Assembly: GCA_016181145.1 (NCBI GenBank)
Contig: JACOZW010000051.1
Location: forward strand, 1 to 47,714
DNA from: Candidatus Yanofskyibacteriota bacterium
GTDB taxonomy: Bacteria; Patescibacteriota; Minisyncoccia; 2-02-FULL-40-12; GWA2-44-9
Direction of reading: 5' to 3'
Length of the DNA: 47,714 bases
Position numbers and translations under genes: made by a program. The notes below the pieces were generated by a model that did no database searches, was not told where the DNA came from, and saw only the letters and a program-made list of their open reading frames with translations. Every line of letters starts with the position of its first letter. The stretch's first letter is position 1. Shown piece by piece: positions 43,888 to 47,714 of this stretch.

Positions 43888-45378
43888 TTAGCCCCTCTGT
43901 TCTGGCTGGCCACCGCGGATTTTTTTGTACTTTTCGGTATATTTATCGAGTATTTTTTCCACTTCTTCATTCGGAATTTCCAGTCTTAAAAGTTCGACTG
44001 CATGAATTGTGTCATAGATATCATTCTTATTTTCTATTTTATAAATAGCATCTCGCCACATAATAGCTTTTTCATATTCTTGCCTTGCCACTGCTTTTTT
44101 CTCAAGTTCACCGAACATCGCCATAAAACCTTCATAAACACCCCTCTCAACTCCGCCAGCCTCAAAAGTCCTTTCTTTGAACGGAATGCGCAAAACCCCC
44201 TGCCTTTCTTTGGCTATTTCATATATTTTACCGCTTCTTTTCCATTCAAATGCAGTAGAGACTATTTTTTCATAAAGATCCCGGGCACGTTCGACGGAAC
44301 TGGCATCAACATTAGGTATTCGCCGAACTATATCAAGGCATATATAGGCTCCCCGCTCTATCTCTTCTAGGCTCCACCAGGGCTTAGCTGAAGCCCACCA
44401 AAAATGATCGCTGGCCAGGGCGGCGTCCATCCTGGACCTGATTTCTCCAAAAAGAATGTGATTCTTATCAAGAGCATAGACAGACTTAAGGGACAGATTT
44501 ACCAAATCCCACTGCCATGTATGTATCTCATTTTCAGGATCTTTCCATGATAAGAACTGAACATTCCTATCAACATCCTCCTCACTGGAAGCCCAGGTTG
44601 ATTTTACCGGGGATACTTCCTCTATATCCTTATAAATCCCCATTAAGTCTGAAACTTGCACCAATTCAAAATCTTTTGATTCAAACATTTCAAACAGCAT
44701 GTTCTCAAGACCCGGCCTGTGATGACCAAAAGTCTCGCCGTCCATTCCGGTAACCAGATAACGGCCGCTGGCAAAATCTTCATGCATCGCTTCCTTTAAA
44801 GACTCGTAAGACCTTACTACTGCGCTCATAATTAAATTGCTGGGGCGCCTTTCCCTGAAAAAAGCCAGCATATCAGTCCCCTTTATTTTATATAATTTAT
44901 TGTAGTCGACTGATCCAGTTTTACCGGATTTAGCAATTTCATCGAGAATCATCCATTTAAATCCCATAGACTCGACTATTTTAGGCAAGCGCTCATCATA
45001 AGCCATCTCTGGCGGGAAAAAACCTATCGGTCTATATCCGTGATCAAAATAGTAATGAAGGGTTTCGTTATTCGTCTCTATCTGCCGGAAAATTTCTTCT
45101 TCCGTTAAAAAGGGTAACAAGGCATGAAATTTAGCCGAAGTTGTCAGCTCAAGACGACCTTCCTTAATAAGTTCTCGCAACATATCTATAATGTCGCCGT
45201 ATTGATATTTATCAAAAAGCTCGAGGAGTGAGCCATTTATATTCATGGTCAGGCGAACTTTCTTGTGTTTAGTGAGTCCGCGCAAAATCGGCCTGTAGCT
45301 TTGATTTACAACAGCCTCTAAAATGTCCGGCTGTTGGCCGGCCGGTTGGTATATGTGTAAAAAATTAGCCCACTTCAT
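43888..45378 (-). CDS. Glycoside hydrolase family 57 protein
   Basis: FLHIYQPAGQQ, GFFPPEMAYDERLPKIVESMGFKWMILDE, VTGMDGETFGHHRPG. Confidence 0.88.
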   Translation of the reverse strand: MKWANFLHIYQPAGQQPDILEAVVNQSYRPILRGLTKHKKVRLTMNINGSLLELFDKYQYGDIIDMLRELIKEGRLELTTSAKFHALLPFLTEEEIFRQIETNNETLHYYFDHGYRPIGFFPPEMAYDERLPKIVESMGFKWMILDEIAKSGKTGSVDYNKLYKIKGTDMLAFFRERRPSNLIMSAVVRSYESLKEAMHEDFASGRYLVTGMDGETFGHHRPGLENMLFEMFESKDFELVQVSDLMGIYKDIEEVSPVKSTWASSEEDVDRNVQFLSWKDPENEIHTWQWDLVNLSLKSVYALDKNHILFGEIRSRMDAALASDHFWWASAKPWWSLEEIERGAYICLDIVRRIPNVDASSVERARDLYEKIVSTAFEWKRSGKIYEIAKERQGVLRIPFKERTFEAGGVERGVYEGFMAMFGELEKKAVARQEYEKAIMWRDAIYKIENKNDIYDTIHAVELLRLEIPNEEVEKILDKYTEKYKKIRGGQPEQRG

Positions 45379-45454
45379 CCCGTTAGAAGTAGCCCCGCCA
45401 AGGTCCTTCGGACTCGTCCGCCTAAGGCGGACGAGCGAGACTTCTAACGGGATT
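45379..45454 (-). repeat. Hairpin repeat family 7, copy 2 (REP-like)
   Basis: ATCCCGTTAGAAGT/ACTTCTAACGGGAT terminal stem, GTCCGCCTTAGGCGGAC hairpin, directly abutting the GH57 ATG. Confidence 0.85.
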
Positions 45455-45459
45455 AATAA

Positions 45460-46956
45460 CTATTGAGATTCTTTATGGAACCTTAGTGCCATTTCAAAAA
45501 GTTTTACGTATTCCTGGGCTGATTTTTCCCATGAGAAATCTTTGGTCATTGCCCGCTTCATGAGCTTTTCCCATTCCTTCTTTTGGCGATAGAGTTCACT
45601 GGCTCTTATAATGGCGATGGTCAGAGAGAAAGGATCGTATTTATCAAAAACAAAGCCCGTCCCCTCTTCTTTCTCGGGAGTAAAATCTTCAACTGAGTCA
45701 GCTAGGCCACCAACCTTTCTGACGATAGGAATACAGCCGTATCGCATCGCCTCCATCTGAACAAGGCCGGATGGCTCAAAACGCGAAGGAATTAAAACCG
45801 CATCGGCTCCGCCAAAAATCATCCTGGGCAGTCGAGGATCGAATGAAAAGTGAGTTCCGACTCTATCAGGATATTTGAGCTTTAACTCTTCAAAATAAGT
45901 GCGGTAGCCAGGATTTCCCTCGCCAACGATAATGAATTGGAAATTTATATTTTCCATCAAAGAGCTGAGCATCTGGGTAAGGATATCGAAGCCCTTTTGT
46001 TCGTCCATGCGACCAACCATACCTACCACGAAGACATCACCAGAAGTTGTCGGAAGACCAAACTGTTTCTGAAGGGCAGCCTGATTTTCGAATCTTTTAC
46101 TGAGACTTTTCACGGAATAATTTACGGCTAAATCTTTGTCTGTCTCAGGGTTAAGAGATTCGGTATCAATGCCGTTCAAAACTCCAAAAAGACGGCTCTT
46201 TCTCTCATTGAGAAGCTTATCCTGGCCCTCACCAAACTCTTCGGTTAATATTTCGCGTGCATAGGTCGGAGAAACAGTATTGATGACATCAGCATACATA
46301 ATACCGCGCCGCATGCCGTTCAGTTTATTTGTTCTTGGGTCAAAGAAGTCACTAATCCGAGCCTGGCCCGCATCGTAATCCATCTCAGAAATATGCTTAG
46401 GATCAAACATCCCCTGATATCTTAAGTTATGGATAGAGAAAACTATAGGGATCTTAGACAAGACCGGATCATCTTTGTAGTCGGTGTGAACAAGATTGGG
46501 TATAAATCCGGTTTGCCAGTCAGAAGCGACAATGACATCGGGCTTCCATTCAGATTTTTTTATAAACTCAAGCGCGCCTTTAGCTAAGATTATCCAGCGA
46601 ATCGTATCGTCCGAGTATCCGTAAACATTGGCCCGCTTCTCGTAATATTCCATGTTTTCCAAAAAATAGTTAACTCCGCCACCGTCCGGATTTATGTAGC
46701 GGAGAACATTTGAGGCAAGGATACCGTGAGGATCTCGATCCCCGCTCTCAACCTCGATATTATTGAGTTCCGTTTCCAGGTGATATTTTTCCGTATCAAT
46801 AGTTGCATATTTAGGCGTCAAAACCCTGGCATCATGTCCAAGTTCGCGAAGAGCCTTAGGCAATGCGTGCATTACCTCGCCCAACCCCCCGACTTTTACA
46901 AAAGGTGCGGCTTCTGAAGCTACAAAAAGTATCTTTAATTTGGGACTATTTGGCAT
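45460..46956 (-). CDS. glgA: Glycogen/starch synthase (GT5)
   Basis: LKILFVASEAAPFVKVGGLGEVMHALPKAL, VFSIHNLRYQG, NGIDTESLNP, PSRFEPSGLVQMEAMRYGCIPIVRKVGGL. Confidence 0.95.
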   Translation of the reverse strand: MPNSPKLKILFVASEAAPFVKVGGLGEVMHALPKALRELGHDARVLTPKYATIDTEKYHLETELNNIEVESGDRDPHGILASNVLRYINPDGGGVNYFLENMEYYEKRANVYGYSDDTIRWIILAKGALEFIKKSEWKPDVIVASDWQTGFIPNLVHTDYKDDPVLSKIPIVFSIHNLRYQGMFDPKHISEMDYDAGQARISDFFDPRTNKLNGMRRGIMYADVINTVSPTYAREILTEEFGEGQDKLLNERKSRLFGVLNGIDTESLNPETDKDLAVNYSVKSLSKRFENQAALQKQFGLPTTSGDVFVVGMVGRMDEQKGFDILTQMLSSLMENINFQFIIVGEGNPGYRTYFEELKLKYPDRVGTHFSFDPRLPRMIFGGADAVLIPSRFEPSGLVQMEAMRYGCIPIVRKVGGLADSVEDFTPEKEEGTGFVFDKYDPFSLTIAIIRASELYRQKKEWEKLMKRAMTKDFSWEKSAQEYVKLFEMALRFHKESQ

Positions 46957-47046
46957 ATACGAATTAGATAGATAATTGAATTCCCTATTATTATATCAGA
47001 ATTAAGACGCCAAGCACAAGACAAAATCATGTGCTACAATACTTCT

Positions 47047-47714
47047 ATGCTATCAGTCAAAAAACTGATCCCTGCCGGCAGTGCAGTATTAGCCGGAACA
47101 ACCATAGCCTCTTACGCCCTAGGTCTTTTACGAGACCGGACTTTTGCTCAAACATTCGGCGCTTCGCGCGCTCTTGATGCCTATAACGCGGCATTCCTTT
47201 TGCCCGATCTTCTTTTTAATATACTTATTGCCAGCGGTATCGCCGCGGCTTTCGTACCTATATTTACCGAGCTTTTTCACAAAGACAAACAGAGAGCATA
47301 CGATTATACAAACTCGTCCATTAGCGGAGCCACTGGAATGATGATTCTTTCGGCAGTAATTATATTTATATTCGCCGGCCGCATCAGTGTTCTAGCTGCT
47401 CCCGGATTCCCGAATGAAGACCTCGTCTTAGTGGCCAAATTAATCCGAATACTGGCGATTTCCCCTATTCTTTTTGGCATATCAAATACTTTAGGCGCGA
47501 TGCTTATTGCGAAAAGAAGATTCTTTTTTTATGGCATGTCTCCAGTTTTATATAATCTTGGCATCATCGGAGGTGCAATATTTTTATCCCCTCAACTTGG
47601 AATAATCGGAGTTGCTATCGGAACAGTATTGGGAGCTTTTTTACATATGTTAATGCGAGCAATCGATGCTTATTTATCGGGCTTCAGATTCCATTTTAAT
47701 TTTAATTTCAAAAC
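47047..47714 (+). CDS. murJ: MurJ/MviN lipid II flippase, N-terminal part (truncated by window edge)
   Basis: MLSVKKLIPAGSAVLAGTTIASYALGLLRDRTFAQTFGASRALDAYNAAFLLPDLLFNILIASGIAAAFVPIF; not in ORF track because no stop in window. Confidence 0.9.
   Translation, partial: MLSVKKLIPAGSAVLAGTTIASYALGLLRDRTFAQTFGASRALDAYNAAFLLPDLLFNILIASGIAAAFVPIFTELFHKDKQRAYDYTNSSISGATGMMILSAVIIFIFAGRISVLAAPGFPNEDLVLVAKLIRILAISPILFGISNTLGAMLIAKRRFFFYGMSPVLYNLGIIGGAIFLSPQLGIIGVAIGTVLGAFLHMLMRAIDAYLSGFRFHFNFNFK

Overview
This window looks like chromosomal DNA from a small-genome bacterium, probably Candidate Phyla Radiation/Patescibacteria. That placement is inferred from gene content and repeat style; no 16S gene is present. 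It carries about 50 protein genes, mostly on the minus strand. Recognisable blocks are: translation (L31, a short RF1, L25, AsnRS, Tgt, a RluA-type synthase); a sugar-phosphate operon (class II aldolase, PfkB kinase, Rpe, 2-hydroxyacid dehydrogenase, RpiB); redox and repair (TrxR, Fe/Mn-SOD, two glutaredoxins, VKOR, MsrA, MsrB, endonuclease IV); glycosyltransferases; alpha-glucan metabolism (GH13, GH57, GlgA, Pgi); large surface proteins; and a partial MurJ at the right edge. I saw no tRNA, rRNA, CRISPR array, transposase or phage module. Two signals stand out. (1) Many intergenic gaps are filled by several families of hairpin-rich elements of about 80-350 nt. They have invariant loop motifs but stems whose sequence changes in a compensatory way between copies, as expected for structured RNAs or hairpin mobile elements. 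The architecture is modular: shared outer modules with exchanged inner modules, a recurrent UGCUUUAGC hairpin, and one family whose terminal stem pairs with the AU of the downstream start codon. (2) There appear to be two expression architectures. Several genes are apparently leaderless (TATAAT 6-7 nt before ATG). A set of mostly orphan, single-gene cassettes instead has near-consensus TTGACA-N16-18-TATAAT promoters, Shine-Dalgarno sites and mostly their own terminators. Everything here was read by eye; no searches or folding programs were run.
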